From assembly GCF_014697075.1 (NCBI RefSeq), contig NZ_JACJRE010000007.1, forward strand, positions 147,807 to 211,806: 64,000 nucleotides of DNA. The letters run 5' to 3'. Positions 40,176-48,720 of this stretch are shown in pieces. The translations under genes and the position numbers were made by a program. The DNA comes from Tolypothrix sp. FACHB-123. Lineage in GTDB: Bacteria; Cyanobacteriota; Cyanobacteriia; Cyanobacteriales; Nostocaceae. Position 1 is the stretch's first letter. Every line of letters begins with the position of its first letter. The notes under the pieces were generated by a model. It ran no database searches. It worked only from the letters and a program-made list of their open reading frames with translations, and was not told where the DNA came from.

Positions 40176-40703
40176 TCAAGCTGATTCTGCTAGCATTGCC
40201 TTAGGAGTTGGGGTAGAATCGTCGAGCGCACCTTGCACTGTTAACACAGAACAATGGGCATGGTGTAACACATAATTACTGACGCTACCTAAGAAAAACT
40301 CTTTAATTCCACTCAATCCCCGACGACCGATAATAATTAGATCTGCTTGCGCTTTCCGCCCAACTTCACAAATCATCCGGCCAGGATCGCCAAATTCTTG
40401 AGTATATTCAGCGTTTACACCTTGAGCGATCGCTTGATTGGTTAATAATGTTAAGAGTTCTATTCCCTCATGTTTTAAAGATTCCCATTTCCCTAAATAA
40501 TAATTAACATCATCAGTAGTGAAAGGTGAATAAATACCATCTGTACCCATACCAGGAGGCGTTGGATAGCGCTCATCAAATGGCGAAAGCACATACATTA
40601 TGATTAATTCAGCATTAGTTGCTTTTGCTAAAGATAAAGCTTGGTCAAAAATTTGTTGTGTAACATCTGAGTTATTTACAGCAACCAAAATTTTGTGAAA
40701 CAT
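40176..40703 (-). CDS. Universal stress protein (UspA family)
   Basis: This 175-residue protein has the Usp fold: ILVAVNNSD at the N-terminus and the ATP-binding signature GRRGLSGIKEFFLGSVSNYV (G-2x-G-9x-G-S) near residue 130. Such proteins bind ATP and respond to stress. It lies beside ppsA on the same strand but with a repeat (GTCAACAGTCAACAG) between them. Confidence 0.92.
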   Translation of the reverse strand: MFHKILVAVNNSDVTQQIFDQALSLAKATNAELIIMYVLSPFDERYPTPPGMGTDGIYSPFTTDDVNYYLGKWESLKHEGIELLTLLTNQAIAQGVNAEYTQEFGDPGRMICEVGRKAQADLIIIGRRGLSGIKEFFLGSVSNYVLHHAHCSVLTVQGALDDSTPTPKAMLAESA

Positions 40704-40790
40704 ATTATTTTGTCCTTAATTAATAGCCATTATTCAAAACAGTAACTGTCAACAGTCAACAGTCAACAGTTACCTTTTCACCCATCAATC

Positions 40791-43247
40791 TCATTGCTTA
40801 TCTGTTTCAGCAACAGCAATTTCTAACAGAGTTTTGAGTACAGAATCAGGGTTAAGACTAATGGAATCAATTCCCTGTTCTACGAGAAATCTGGCAAATT
40901 CTGGGTAATCGCTTGGTGCTTGACCGCAAATACCAATTTTCTTTCCATGCTGTTTAACTGTGCTGATTGCTTTAGCAATTGTTCGCTTCACAGCTTCATT
41001 TCTTTCATCAAATAAATGGGCGACTAATTCGGAATCTCTATCTAGTCCGAGAGTTAATTGTGTTAGGTCATTGGAACCAATAGAAAAGCCATCAAATACT
41101 TGACTAAATTCGTCTGCTAGGAGAACATTACTCGGTAATTCACACATGACATAAACTTGTAAACCATTTTCTCCTCTGACTAAACCGTGTTTTGCCATTT
41201 CTGCCAAGACACGTTGACCTTCTTCTGGAGTCCGACAGAAAGGTATCATTAAAATGACATTGGTTAAGCCTTTATAATCTCTTACTTGCTTCATCGCTTG
41301 ACATTCTAAAGCGAAGCCTTCACGATAGCGATCGTCATAATAACGAGAAGCACCACGCCAGCCAATCATGGGGTTTTCTTCTGTGGGTTCAAATTGTTTT
41401 CCACCTAAAAGATTGGCGTATTCGTTACTCTTGAAATCTGATAAACGGACGATTACAGGTTTGGGATAAAATGCTGCGGCTATCGTACCAATACCTTCAG
41501 CTAATTTATCCACAAAGAACTGTGCTTTATTTTCATATTCAGCAGTTAATTCGGCAATTTTGTATTTAGCTAGTTCGTCTGTTAATTCATCAAAGTGCAG
41601 TAATGCTAAAGGATGAACTTTAATTTGGTTGGCAATGATAAATTCCATCCTGGCTAATCCTACACCATCATTCGGAATAGCGGCAAAGCTAAATGCTTCT
41701 TCCGGATTGCCCACATTCATCATAATTTGGGTGTGGGTATGGGGCAATTTTTCTAATGGTAATTCTTGAACTTCATAGGATAATAAACCGGGGTAAACTT
41801 TACCAGTTTCGCCTTCTGCACAACTAACGGTAATTTCTTGTCCAGTTTTTAATAATGTAGTAGCATTACCACAACCAACGATCGCGGGAATTCCTAATTC
41901 TCTGGCTATAATCGCTGCGTGACAGGTGCGTCCACCAGAGTTTGTGACGATCGCACTCGCGCGTTTCATGATTGGTTCCCAGTCGGGGTCAGTGCGGTTG
42001 GTGACTAAGATGTCTCCGGCTTGGAATTGGTTAATTTGATGTATATCTAAGATGACTCGGACTTTACCATTACCGATCATCTCACCAACACTGCGACCTG
42101 TAACTAAGGGAGTTGGTAGGGGTTTTTCTCCCAATACAAGGTGATAACTACGCAGAACATTTTCTATTTTTTGCGACTGGACTGTTTCTGGGCGGGCTTG
42201 GACAATATACAGTTCATTACTATTACCATCTTTTGCCCATTCAATATCCATTGGCGTGTAAACACCACGAACTTGGGAATAATGTTCTTCAATAATGCAA
42301 GCCCAGTGAGCTAGTTGTAAAATTTCCTCATCATTGAGTGCATAAACGTTACGTTCTGAAGGGGCGACGGAAACGTTTTTAGTCAATTTTGAGCCGCCCA
42401 GGTCATAAACCATTTTAATTTCTTTACTACCCAGGCGTTTTTTGAGGATTGGATGATATCCCTGCTTTAATGTTGGTTTAAATACTAAATATTCATCTGG
42501 GTTAACTGCGCCTTGAACGACGTTTTCACCCAAACCGTAAGCAGCTGTAATTAAAGCTGCGTCTTTAAAACCGGTTTCTGTGTCGATGGAGAACATGACA
42601 CCAGAACAAGCCAAGTCAGAACGCACCATTTTTTGGACGCCAACTGATAGGGCAATATTAAAGTGGTCAAAACCTTTAATTTGACGATAGGAAATGGCGC
42701 GATCGGTAAAGATAGACGCAAAGCATTTATGACAAGCTTGTAAGACAGCTTCTAATCCGTGGACGTTTAAATATGTTTCTTGTTGTCCTGCAAAACTGGC
42801 GTCGGGTAAATCTTCCGCAGTCGCGCTGGAACGGACGGCGACATCGGTATCCGATTCATATTGCTGACACAGACTTTGATAAGCGCGGGCGATCGCTTCT
42901 TGTAATGCTAACGGAAATGGAGTTTGCAGCATCAACAATCTTGCTTGTTTTCCACAACGCCGCAAATTATCTACATCTTCTACATTTAAATCTGCAAAAA
43001 TCTCTCTGAGTTTTGCTTCTATTCCCGCCGCCGAAATAAAATATCTATAAGCGTAAGCAGTAGTCGCAAATCCTGTAGGAACTTTCACCCCTTTGCGCTT
43101 CAATTGTTGAATCATTTCTCCCAAAGAAGCGTTTTTACCACCTACTAAAGGAATATCTGCAATCCCAACTTCACCTAAAGATAAGACTAAAGCTTGTTCT
43201 CTGGAAACTTGGCGTTCGGCGTTTTGATCGTGCAGCATTTCTAGCAT
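40791..43247 (-). CDS. ppsA: Phosphoenolpyruvate synthase
   Basis: This 818-residue enzyme converts pyruvate, ATP and water to PEP, AMP and phosphate. The N-terminal ATP-grasp domain (LVGGKNASLGEMIQQL; SSATAEDLPDASFAGQQET) is followed by the swivelling phosphohistidine domain (GGRTCHAAIIARELGIPAIV; His near residue 450) and the C-terminal PEP/pyruvate barrel (GSNDLTQLTLGLDRDS). All motifs are intact. The start could be three codons later. It has a 450 bp upstream region. Confidence 0.97.
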   Translation of the reverse strand: MLEMLHDQNAERQVSREQALVLSLGEVGIADIPLVGGKNASLGEMIQQLKRKGVKVPTGFATTAYAYRYFISAAGIEAKLREIFADLNVEDVDNLRRCGKQARLLMLQTPFPLALQEAIARAYQSLCQQYESDTDVAVRSSATAEDLPDASFAGQQETYLNVHGLEAVLQACHKCFASIFTDRAISYRQIKGFDHFNIALSVGVQKMVRSDLACSGVMFSIDTETGFKDAALITAAYGLGENVVQGAVNPDEYLVFKPTLKQGYHPILKKRLGSKEIKMVYDLGGSKLTKNVSVAPSERNVYALNDEEILQLAHWACIIEEHYSQVRGVYTPMDIEWAKDGNSNELYIVQARPETVQSQKIENVLRSYHLVLGEKPLPTPLVTGRSVGEMIGNGKVRVILDIHQINQFQAGDILVTNRTDPDWEPIMKRASAIVTNSGGRTCHAAIIARELGIPAIVGCGNATTLLKTGQEITVSCAEGETGKVYPGLLSYEVQELPLEKLPHTHTQIMMNVGNPEEAFSFAAIPNDGVGLARMEFIIANQIKVHPLALLHFDELTDELAKYKIAELTAEYENKAQFFVDKLAEGIGTIAAAFYPKPVIVRLSDFKSNEYANLLGGKQFEPTEENPMIGWRGASRYYDDRYREGFALECQAMKQVRDYKGLTNVILMIPFCRTPEEGQRVLAEMAKHGLVRGENGLQVYVMCELPSNVLLADEFSQVFDGFSIGSNDLTQLTLGLDRDSELVAHLFDERNEAVKRTIAKAISTVKQHGKKIGICGQAPSDYPEFARFLVEQGIDSISLNPDSVLKTLLEIAVAETDKQ

Positions 43248-43704
43248 GATTTAAATTCCTAAAATAGAGATACTTAGTACCAATTTGGGATAGTTTGTAT
43301 TTTTAAAGATTTTTTCATCCCAAATCCATTCATCCAAAATCTCAAATCCGTAATTGGTATTAGAGGGATGTAACTAATTGTTCTACTCCTCAACCCCACA
43401 CTTATGTTTATACGCGGATAATTTGAGGATCTTGTGAGGAAATAAGCGAGCAAATTTACCTTAATCAAATACCTGAGAACCTTGTCTGCAAGCAAGCTCT
43501 ACAGTTTTATTGACTAGAGTTTATGTCTGGTTCCCACATTTAAGTGATGTATTGCGAAATGTATATAAATATGAATAATAAGTAAAAAACTTAACTTTCC
43601 TCACAAGTTCCTCACAATTGAAAATTATCTTGAATTCATAAAGAGTGTTTTTTTATTCCCACTATCTATATTTTTCAATCGATTTTAAAAAAGGGTTTGA
43701 GAAT
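43248..43704. other. Divergent intergenic region ppsA / zinc-ribbon gene
   Basis: This 457 bp region between divergent genes shows no coding frame that I trust. It contains the copies CTTGTGAGGAAATAAGCGAG and CTCACAAGTTCCTCACAATTG and the fragment TAATTGGTATTA, which matches the terminal repeat of the MITE-like elements. Both promoters must lie here. Confidence 0.55.
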
Positions 43705-43956
43705 ATGAGTTACTGTCCTTGTTGTTCTAACTTACTGCTGCAACATGTACGCGGTTCTGATCTTTACTGGTTTTGTCGCCACTGTTGGCAAGAAATGCCA
43801 GTATTAGGGGAAATAAATTCCAATCCATTATTGGAAGATGTAGTAGAGAATTTACCCAAAGTCTTGGCGCACCGCAAAAATAATAATGCCGAGTTGGCTA
43901 CGAATAAACGTCTTAGACGTAGCGGCTGGATAGGTATCCAAGATATCCCCGCTTAA
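43705..43956 (+). CDS. Small zinc-ribbon protein
   Basis: This 83-residue protein starts MSYCPCCSNLLLQHVRGSDL at 43705, with two CxxC-type pairs (CPCC and CRHC) 22 residues apart that should bind one zinc. The rest is polar with a basic end (TNKRLRRSGW). The frame extends upstream to 43645 but that part looks untranslated. Proteins of this kind are common in cyanobacteria; the function is unknown to me. Confidence 0.75.
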   Translation: MSYCPCCSNLLLQHVRGSDLYWFCRHCWQEMPVLGEINSNPLLEDVVENLPKVLAHRKNNNAELATNKRLRRSGWIGIQDIPA

Positions 43957-44287
43957 AAAATAGATAAACAGAGTTTTAGCAATATAATTAATAGTCCAAA
44001 GTCAATAGTTGATAGTTGATGATTCTTTTTAACAATTAACTATTAATTATTGACTATTGACTATGGACTCGTAAGTTAATCTTCGCTAGCCAAGCTATTG
44101 TTGGTAGGCAAATTTTTTTGGCTATTTATCTAGCCAGATGTGGCATTATGCATTTATTAAAATGAGTAATAATACTTCGAGAAAATATAGCGTTCCTATT
44201 TCAGTTGTGAAAAATATCGGTTTTGGCTATTGACTGTCAACAGTTAACCGTTAAAAGTCAACAACCCTACATCTAATATTTCACAAA
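43957..44287. other. Intergenic region, nothing recognised
   Basis: The gap holds short direct repeats of the type GTCAATAGTTGATAGTTGAT and TTAACTATTAATTATTGACTATTGACTATGG. No gene, RNA or terminator is clear. Confidence 0.5.
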
Positions 44288-44791
44288 TCATTGAGGATTG
44301 ATATTCTGGCGTTTGGTGAATCTTCTTGGTTTCCGAATAGGACGCATGGTTTCTCTACCTAAGATGAACATTCCCGCTACACCTAAGCAAACAAACCACA
44401 CATATTGATACCAAAACTTCTGCATTTGTTCAACGGAATTGACTTGGAAATTTAATGTCTTCAAGTGCAGTAACAATATAACTATCATCAATGCGCCAAA
44501 ACCGACAAAGCTTAAACCTACACGAATCCTTGCAGGACGCAAATCAAAATCACCTATTTCTTCTAGGTTAATTTCTGCTAGTTCCTGTAAAGATTCTTCG
44601 GCTAAAGATGAGGCTGTTTGTAATTTATTGCTTAACTTTGGTGGTAAAATGGGCATGAGTTTGGCTACTGTAGGACGACGTAGTAAAGCCTCCGTATCTC
44701 GCAGCAATTCCAAGGGCTTAGGAGCATTAGTAGATGGCAATTCCATGTTGTCTGTAGCAGTTGTAGCAGTAGTTTTACCTTCAAAATCCAT
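44288..44791 (-). CDS. Hypothetical two-helix membrane protein
   Basis: This roughly 167-residue protein has a polar N-terminal half (RRPTVAKLMPILPPKLSNKL; EEIGDFDLRPARI) and two membrane segments (VGLSFVGFGALMIVILLLHL and FWYQYVWFVCLGVAGMFIL), followed by a basic tail (RKPRRFTKRQ). I chose the ATG at 44791 (MDFEGKTTATT); the frame goes back to 44824. I recognise no family. Confidence 0.65.
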   Translation of the reverse strand: MDFEGKTTATTATDNMELPSTNAPKPLELLRDTEALLRRPTVAKLMPILPPKLSNKLQTASSLAEESLQELAEINLEEIGDFDLRPARIRVGLSFVGFGALMIVILLLHLKTLNFQVNSVEQMQKFWYQYVWFVCLGVAGMFILGRETMRPIRKPRRFTKRQNINPQ

Positions 44792-44978
44792 ACATAGCAA
44801 GCCTGAGAGTCGCGATAATATCAATCAATAGCCTAGCGAATGACCTAGGGGCTATGCAAATATAAGGCAGAAGATAAATAATATAAGATTATATCGAGAA
44901 GGGGCAAGGTACTGCCTTGTCCCTAGTAGGTTGGGAAAGGCTATATTTTATTCAAATAGTCGCAGATCAAAAATAATT

Positions 44979-45710
44979 ATGTCTTCTGCTCAAGATTTGG
45001 CACTGATATCAGAAGATGCACCAGAAGATGTTATATTTCCTCCTGGTGACTTATACAGTGATGAACCGCCTTTGGAAACAGAACTGCACTTGCGGCAAAT
45101 ATTGCTGTTGATACAGTGTTTAGAATGGTGCTGGAAAGAGCGTCAAGATTTTTACGCTTGCGGCAATATGACAGTGTATTACAGTCCCCGTCAGCGTAAA
45201 TCTGAGCAGTTTAGAGGCCCTGATTTTTTTGTAGTTTTAAATAGCGATCGCAAACCGCGCAAAAGCTGGGTAGTTTGGGAAGAAGATGGTAAATACCCAA
45301 ATGTGATTGTGGAGATTCTGTCTGATAAAACCGCAAGTACTGATAGAGGCTTGAAAAAGGAAATTTATCAAGATATTTGGCGGACTCCTGACTATTTTTG
45401 GTTTGACCCAGACAGTTTAGAATTTAAAGGATTTCATTTATTAGATGGTCGTTATCAACCACTGCAACCAAATGCGGCTGGTTTACTGTGGAGTCAGCAA
45501 TTAGAGCTATATTTAGGCGTTCATCAATCGAAATTGCGCTTTTTCACTGCTGATGGACAACTTGTACCAACACCGGAAGAAGTAGCACAACAGGAACAGC
45601 AGCAGCGCCAACAAGCTGAACAAGAACGCGAACAAGCACAACAGCAGCTTGCAGAAATAGAAGCGATGCTGGCTCGATATAAAGAAAGATTTGGGGAGTT
45701 ACCAGAGTAA
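44979..45710 (+). CDS. Uma2-family endonuclease (DUF820)
   Basis: This 243-residue protein has the restriction-endonuclease-like fold of the Uma2 family, highly expanded in cyanobacteria. Core motifs are GPDFFVVL and VIVEILSDKT, followed by DRGLKKEIYQD. The acidic residues of the PD-(D/E)XK site are present. The C-terminus is a Gln/Glu-rich coiled coil (about 205-235). I use the ATG at 44979 (MSSAQDLALISEDAPEDVIF). The role of these nucleases is not established; some appear transposition-linked. Confidence 0.88.
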   Translation: MSSAQDLALISEDAPEDVIFPPGDLYSDEPPLETELHLRQILLLIQCLEWCWKERQDFYACGNMTVYYSPRQRKSEQFRGPDFFVVLNSDRKPRKSWVVWEEDGKYPNVIVEILSDKTASTDRGLKKEIYQDIWRTPDYFWFDPDSLEFKGFHLLDGRYQPLQPNAAGLLWSQQLELYLGVHQSKLRFFTADGQLVPTPEEVAQQEQQQRQQAEQEREQAQQQLAEIEAMLARYKERFGELPE

Positions 45711-45793
45711 GTTGAGTTTAATAGCTGAAAATAAGCGATCGCATTCCCGTAGCTTTGGCAGAAAAAGTGTTCGCAGTTTCCGCAAATAGTTAA

Positions 45794-46816
45794 TTATCTC
45801 TCAGGAGGTGCACCAATCGGACGGGGAGAAGATGCTCCAAACCCTAATTGGGGTGGTAATAAGCTGCCAATATCAACATGCATTCCTAACATTAAGTTGT
45901 CAGCGCCTGTATTAATCTCCAAGCGTAACCAGTTGGCTTTTGGCACAGCAAAAGTTCGCCCATTTAATTGACTTAATGTAAATTCTCTTGTATTTGGATC
46001 GGAAAGCACACCTGCGATCGCACTTATACCAATCAATGCAGTGGTGCTAACAACAGCAACCTGCTCACCAGTGCTTAAGCGCTGCCAATCTTGAGAAATG
46101 CGATCGCTTACTTGTGTTTGTAATGAAGTTAAGGCACTATCAATTGCTGGTACAGCCATAATCGCTTGCAGTAAATCCCCGGCTGTCGCAGTTCGGGGAG
46201 TTTCTGGCCCCGCACCCGCCGGTACCAGTGGAGCAGCCGCAGGTGGTGTTGGCGTAGCAAAGGGATTAGGTGTGTTAGGACTACCAGCGCCGAGATTTGC
46301 CGGTAGTCCTAAATTTATCTGATTCAAAGCTGGACGAATTATCGAAGGCTGCAACTGCTGTTGAGCATACTGCATTGCCATTGCTTGTATCTGTGGATCG
46401 AGTTGTAACTGCGTATCCATACCTAAGCCGTAGCGTGAAGTCGGATCGGGAGGTTGTAGCAGTGAAGGTGGAGAAAGTTGGTAGTTGGGAACCGGTGGCA
46501 AATTGCTGGCTTCATCTCGCTGAATCGGCACATTCTCTGTTATCTGTTGAATGCTGTCTCGTTGTGGACGCAACACAGACATCCGACTAATGTCGTGACT
46601 TAAGGGTTTTGCTGGAATGACATCACCCGTAGCAGGTATATTTGCTAACTCAGTTGATACCTCAGTTGCGGTGGGAATGCGATCGCGATTAATTTTGGTC
46701 AAGCCACTTGTTGGGTTTGCCAACGTCGGAGTTGTTGGTGAAACTAGTGATGGATGAGAAACTGTGGATGTACTGGCTTTTTTGCGCTTAATGGCTTGTT
46801 TGTTGACATCACTCAT
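45794..46816 (-). CDS. Second protein with the putative eCIS cargo signature
   Basis: This 340-residue protein starts at the ATG at 46816 behind a strong AGGAGGAAAGG site and begins MSDVNKQAIKR, close to MSDVHRQ of the toxin-like protein at 13962. It has the same two blocks: PSLVSPTTPTLANPT (22-36) and KPLSHDISRMSVLRPQ (70-85). The middle is Pro/Gln-rich. The C-terminal part has a hydrophobic helix in GEQVAVVSTTALIGISAIAG, then TREFTLSQLNGRTFAVPKAN and LEINTGADNLMLGMHVDIG. I recall that C-terminal pattern from DUF4157-type, eCIS-associated cyanobacterial proteins. No toxin domain or catalytic motif is visible. A structural or adaptor role is as likely as an effector role. Confidence 0.75.
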   Translation of the reverse strand: MSDVNKQAIKRKKASTSTVSHPSLVSPTTPTLANPTSGLTKINRDRIPTATEVSTELANIPATGDVIPAKPLSHDISRMSVLRPQRDSIQQITENVPIQRDEASNLPPVPNYQLSPPSLLQPPDPTSRYGLGMDTQLQLDPQIQAMAMQYAQQQLQPSIIRPALNQINLGLPANLGAGSPNTPNPFATPTPPAAAPLVPAGAGPETPRTATAGDLLQAIMAVPAIDSALTSLQTQVSDRISQDWQRLSTGEQVAVVSTTALIGISAIAGVLSDPNTREFTLSQLNGRTFAVPKANWLRLEINTGADNLMLGMHVDIGSLLPPQLGFGASSPRPIGAPPER

Positions 46817-47054
46817 ATCACCTTTCCTCCTCAATTCCCAAATTTTACAACCTGTCAGACTTTCAGCGATTTCGACTAAGGTCTAATTTTGACTTAAATA
46901 GGTGTGGGTGTTGCAAGCCAAAAATCACAATCTAGTTTTGATGTAGTCAGCATTTTATTACTAAAGAGAGCAATAACTTACTGACTACATACCCACAAAA
47001 ATTATTTGGCAGAATCGTAGTGTTTGATCGCAGAGATAGCGATCGCGCTTTGAC

Positions 47055-47627
47055 TTAAATTAAACCAATCCGGTTAAGCGGCCAAAAGCGAAATGTGGCT
47101 CTACCAATGATATATTTTTGCGGTAAAAAACCCCAGTAGCGAGAGTCATTACTATCATTCCGATTATCTCCCATGACAAAAAACTCGCCTTCGGGAACTG
47201 TGTTTGGTGGATAAGGATTATTTGCTGGTTCAGCAATGTAATCTTCTGACAAAGCTTTACCATTGAGGTAAACTTTACCACGGGCAACGCTGACTGTTTC
47301 TCCTGGTTCGCCAATGATACGCTTGATAAAAGCTTGGTCTTTAGGATATCCACGCTGTTGCAATTGTTCTGGTGGCTGAAAAACAACAATATCTCCAGTT
47401 TTTGGAGGGTGAAAACGGTAAGAGATTTTTTCTACCACCAAGCGATCGCCTGTATGTAATGTGGGTAACATAGAATCAGAAGGGATGTAGCGCGGTTCGG
47501 CAATAAAAGTGCGAATCGCAAATGCTAGAACTAAAGCGATCGCAATCAAAACCAAATTTTCTTGCCAACTACGCCAGATTTTTGACGCCGCCGGAGTATC
47601 TTTTACATCACTTTCGTGAGAAGTCAT
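47055..47627 (-). CDS. lepB: Signal peptidase I
   Basis: This 190-residue membrane protease removes signal peptides on the outer face of the cytoplasmic or thylakoid membrane. It has a single N-terminal anchor (LVLIAIALVLAFAIRTFIA), the serine box PSDSMLPTL, the lysine box KRIIGEPGE and the later GDNRNDSNDSRYWG, so the Ser-Lys dyad is intact. I chose the ATG at 47627 (MTSHESDVKDTPAASK); the longer frame would begin with a TTG. Confidence 0.95.
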   Translation of the reverse strand: MTSHESDVKDTPAASKIWRSWQENLVLIAIALVLAFAIRTFIAEPRYIPSDSMLPTLHTGDRLVVEKISYRFHPPKTGDIVVFQPPEQLQQRGYPKDQAFIKRIIGEPGETVSVARGKVYLNGKALSEDYIAEPANNPYPPNTVPEGEFFVMGDNRNDSNDSRYWGFLPQKYIIGRATFRFWPLNRIGLI

Positions 47628-47835
47628 AGAATTTTTCAGCCAGTTAAAAAAGTGGAACAAATACCTTGATTATTTTGATGCTCAAGGTATACTTGTAATC
47701 AAGCTGGGTTTTCAGCAATAACCCTTACAAGTATTAATATATAGGGATATCGCATCTACCAATTATAGGCAAAAGCGCTGATAATAAACTATAGCCTGTA
47801 TAAGTCGAGACCAGGCAACTATTAGGTATAGTAAA

Positions 47836-47860
47836 TAGGTAATTTAAATACCGTTACCTA
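47836..47860. promoter_or_regulatory. Inverted repeat TAGGTAA-N11-TTACCTA
   Basis: A perfect 7 bp inverted repeat (TAGGTAA at 47836-47842, TTACCTA at 47854-47860) sits about 75 bp before the intergenic terminator, with a further GGTA half-site upstream. It could be a repressor site or a hairpin inside a small RNA. Confidence 0.4.
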
Positions 47861-47934
47861 ACTGTTGCAATTATAAGGCAAGGTTTTATAACATTATGCG
47901 TTTAATTGTCTGATTCAGAAAAGTAAACTAGTTG

Positions 47935-47969
47935 CCGACTGGTGGCGCGATACAGCCAGTCGGTTTTTT
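47935..47969 (+). terminator. Rho-independent terminator without a gene
   Basis: CCGACTGG (47935-47942) pairs with CCAGTCGG (47956-47963), followed directly by TTTTTT. This textbook terminator on the plus strand has no coding sequence on that strand for the preceding 300 bp. It may end a small RNA transcribed from about 47700-47900. Confidence 0.7.
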
Positions 47970-48043
47970 CTTATTTGTTATTTATTATTTGTTTTTTTCC
48001 TAGTTGCCGTATTGTTATTAATAAATTGAAGATTTTTATAAAC

Positions 48044-48169
48044 AGGACTTACACAAACAAAATTTGTCATTGCGACCGGAACGCAGTGTAGGGAAGCAAT
48101 CCCAGAATATCAAGCGATTACGTCATTACGAGGGTAGCGACGTAATTCCGTGACTTTTGCGTAAGTCCT
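48044..48169. repeat. 126-bp element with AGGACTTAC inverted ends
   Basis: The element starts AGGACTTACACAAACAAAAT and ends TTTTGCGTAAGTCCT, so its ends are inverted repeats. Internally it carries GTCATTGCGACCGGAACGCA and CGTCATTACGAGGGTAGCG. A half copy (AGGACTTACGCACACTC) is at about 18530. It has the form of a MITE or REP-like repeat. Confidence 0.75.
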
Positions 48170-48179
48170 AATAAAGTGT

Positions 48180-48285
48180 AATACCAATTTAAATAATGTT
48201 TGTGGCACATCAATATATTCTAGAGGGCATGGCACTGCCATGCCCCTACTATCTGTCCCATTCTTTTTTCAAATTTGTGTAATTA
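48180..48285 (+). repeat. MITE-like element, copy A (TAATACCAATTT ends)
   Basis: The left end TAATACCAATTT is intact and the right end AAATTTGTGTAATT slightly degenerate. The inside has ATTCTAGAGGGCATGGCACT, GCCATGCCCC (a hairpin) and CCCATTCTTTTTTC. It matches the copies next to the CRISPR array and at 59975-60068. It carries no coding capacity, so any mobility would have to be in trans. Confidence 0.8.
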
Positions 48286-48294
48286 AATGAAGAT

Positions 48295-48702
48295 ATGACT
48301 TTTCAATATAGTGATGCAATTGTCACGATAGCAACTGTTAATTTGGATGCTATAGTGAGCTTCTATACAAAGCTTTTAGGGCAAAATCCTATATCTGTGA
48401 TACCTAAAGTGTATGCTGAGTTTCAGTTATCTGGGTTGCGGCTAGGTATTTTTAAACCCAAAAGCACAGATGAGGCAGAATTTGAAAGTACAACTAAAAG
48501 TAAGATAAGTTTGTGTTTAGAGGTGAGTAACCTAGAAGCGGCGATCGCTCACCTGATATCCTTGGGTTATCCCCCACCGAGAAATATTACAATCGCTTCT
48601 CACGGTAGAGAAATCTATGCTTACGATCCTGATGGTAATCGTTTGATTCTACATCAAGCAGCTCAACAAAGTTATTCAGAACAAACGATCATTGACTATT
48701 GA
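48295..48702 (+). CDS. VOC (glyoxalase/bleomycin resistance) family protein
   Basis: This 135-residue protein has a single vicinal-oxygen-chelate unit: ATVNLDAIVSFYTKLLGQNP at the start, the AEFQLSGLRLGIFKP strand and the metal-side IYAYDPDGNRLILHQ end. The substrate cannot be told. It begins just after a MITE-like element and ends 18 bp before the GTPase gene, so the two may be cotranscribed. Confidence 0.85.
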   Translation: MTFQYSDAIVTIATVNLDAIVSFYTKLLGQNPISVIPKVYAEFQLSGLRLGIFKPKSTDEAEFESTTKSKISLCLEVSNLEAAIAHLISLGYPPPRNITIASHGREIYAYDPDGNRLILHQAAQQSYSEQTIIDY

Positions 48703-48720
48703 CAAAGGACAATTAAAATA

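Larger units (their letters stand above)
47628..48294. other. Intergenic region with candidate small RNA and two repeat elements
   Basis: The 667 bp between lepB and the VOC gene contains an inverted repeat at 47836-47860, a rho-independent terminator at 47935-47969 with no coding gene before it, a 126 bp element bounded by inverted repeats (48044-48169) and a MITE-like element (48180-48285). I see no protein-coding frame. Confidence 0.65.

Noticed and set aside
47628-48294. tRNA gene in the lepB upstream gap or elsewhere
   Set aside because: I looked for cloverleaf-like arms with GTTCGANTC and found none in any intergenic region.
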